This document shows positions 5,168-5,184 of a DNA stretch of 5,184 bases, piece after piece. Source of the DNA: Clostridiales bacterium (lineage in GTDB: Bacteria > Bacillota > Clostridia > Oscillospirales > QAKW01). The stretch covers positions 1 to 5,184 of the forward strand of contig QAKW01000027.1 of NCBI GenBank assembly GCA_003343605.1. The letters run 5' to 3'. A model generated the notes under the pieces. That model was given only the letters and a program-made list of their open reading frames with translations. It had not been told where the DNA came from and did no database searches. The position numbers were made by a program, and so were the translations under genes. The first letter of the stretch is position 1. Every line of letters begins with the position of its first letter.

Positions 5168-5184
5168 TAATCCATACCTTGCCG
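5141..5184 (+). repeat. Misjoined copy of 2911-2954
   Basis: Direct copy of 44 bases from the middle of the 378-residue gene, with 43 identities, the last 40 unbroken to the window edge. It is out of its original reading context and ends the ATPase frame with a TGA. Since it starts right after a mosaic-end-like sequence, I regard it as an assembly or library chimera rather than a natural duplication. Confidence 0.85.

Noticed and set aside
2911..5184. Direct repeat 2911-2954 / 5141-5184 as a natural duplication, recombination site or circular-contig overlap
   Set aside because: The second copy starts abruptly after a mosaic-end-like sequence, interrupts the ATPase gene and reaches the window edge; a terminal overlap would have to match the window start, which it does not. 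A chimera explains it better.

Overview
The window looks like a short (about 5.2 kb) assembled contig from a Gram-positive, clostridial bacterium of mid GC, probably Oscillospirales/Ruminococcaceae-like. The evidence is the ribosomal protein S21 sequence, a ClpE-like ATPase, strong AGGAGG-type ribosome binding sites, a consensus sigma-A promoter and U-tract terminators. Taxonomy is inferred from protein style only.

Layout: (1) Positions 1-36 are not native: 18-36 matches the 19-base Tn5/Nextera mosaic end at 18 of 19 positions. The first gene, a two-AAA+-domain ClpE-like unfoldase (to 2195, + strand), is therefore cut at its 5' end and lacks its N-terminal domain. (2) A near-perfect sigma-A promoter (2203-2231) drives rpsU (2288-2461), followed by a strong intrinsic terminator (2507-2540). 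(3) Directly behind that terminator lies a 378-residue protein resembling NodB-type polysaccharide deacetylases (2561-3697), closely followed by a DNA-deoxyinosine glycosylase of the uracil-DNA glycosylase superfamily (3699-4178). (4) A perfect 20-bp hairpin (4162-4205) is shared as a terminator by two convergent genes and encodes the last residues of both. (5) On the minus strand is an HxlR-family winged-helix regulator (4545-4189). (6) It diverges from a copper-type P1B ATPase gene beginning at a TTG codon (4676) with an intergenic region holding promoter-like boxes and two dyads. (7) The ATPase gene is cut at about 5140: positions 5141-5184 repeat 2911-2954 at 43 of 44 bases, joined at a mosaic-end-like sequence, so the 3' end is also a chimera.

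Functionally these are mostly housekeeping and stress genes: protein quality control, translation, repair of deaminated purines, and metal export with a possible local thiol-based regulator. I see no mobile element, CRISPR array, RNA gene or clearly novel system. The most notable observations are the two chimeric ends, the hairpin that encodes both C-termini, and the cysteine-containing HxlR regulator facing a metal ATPase.
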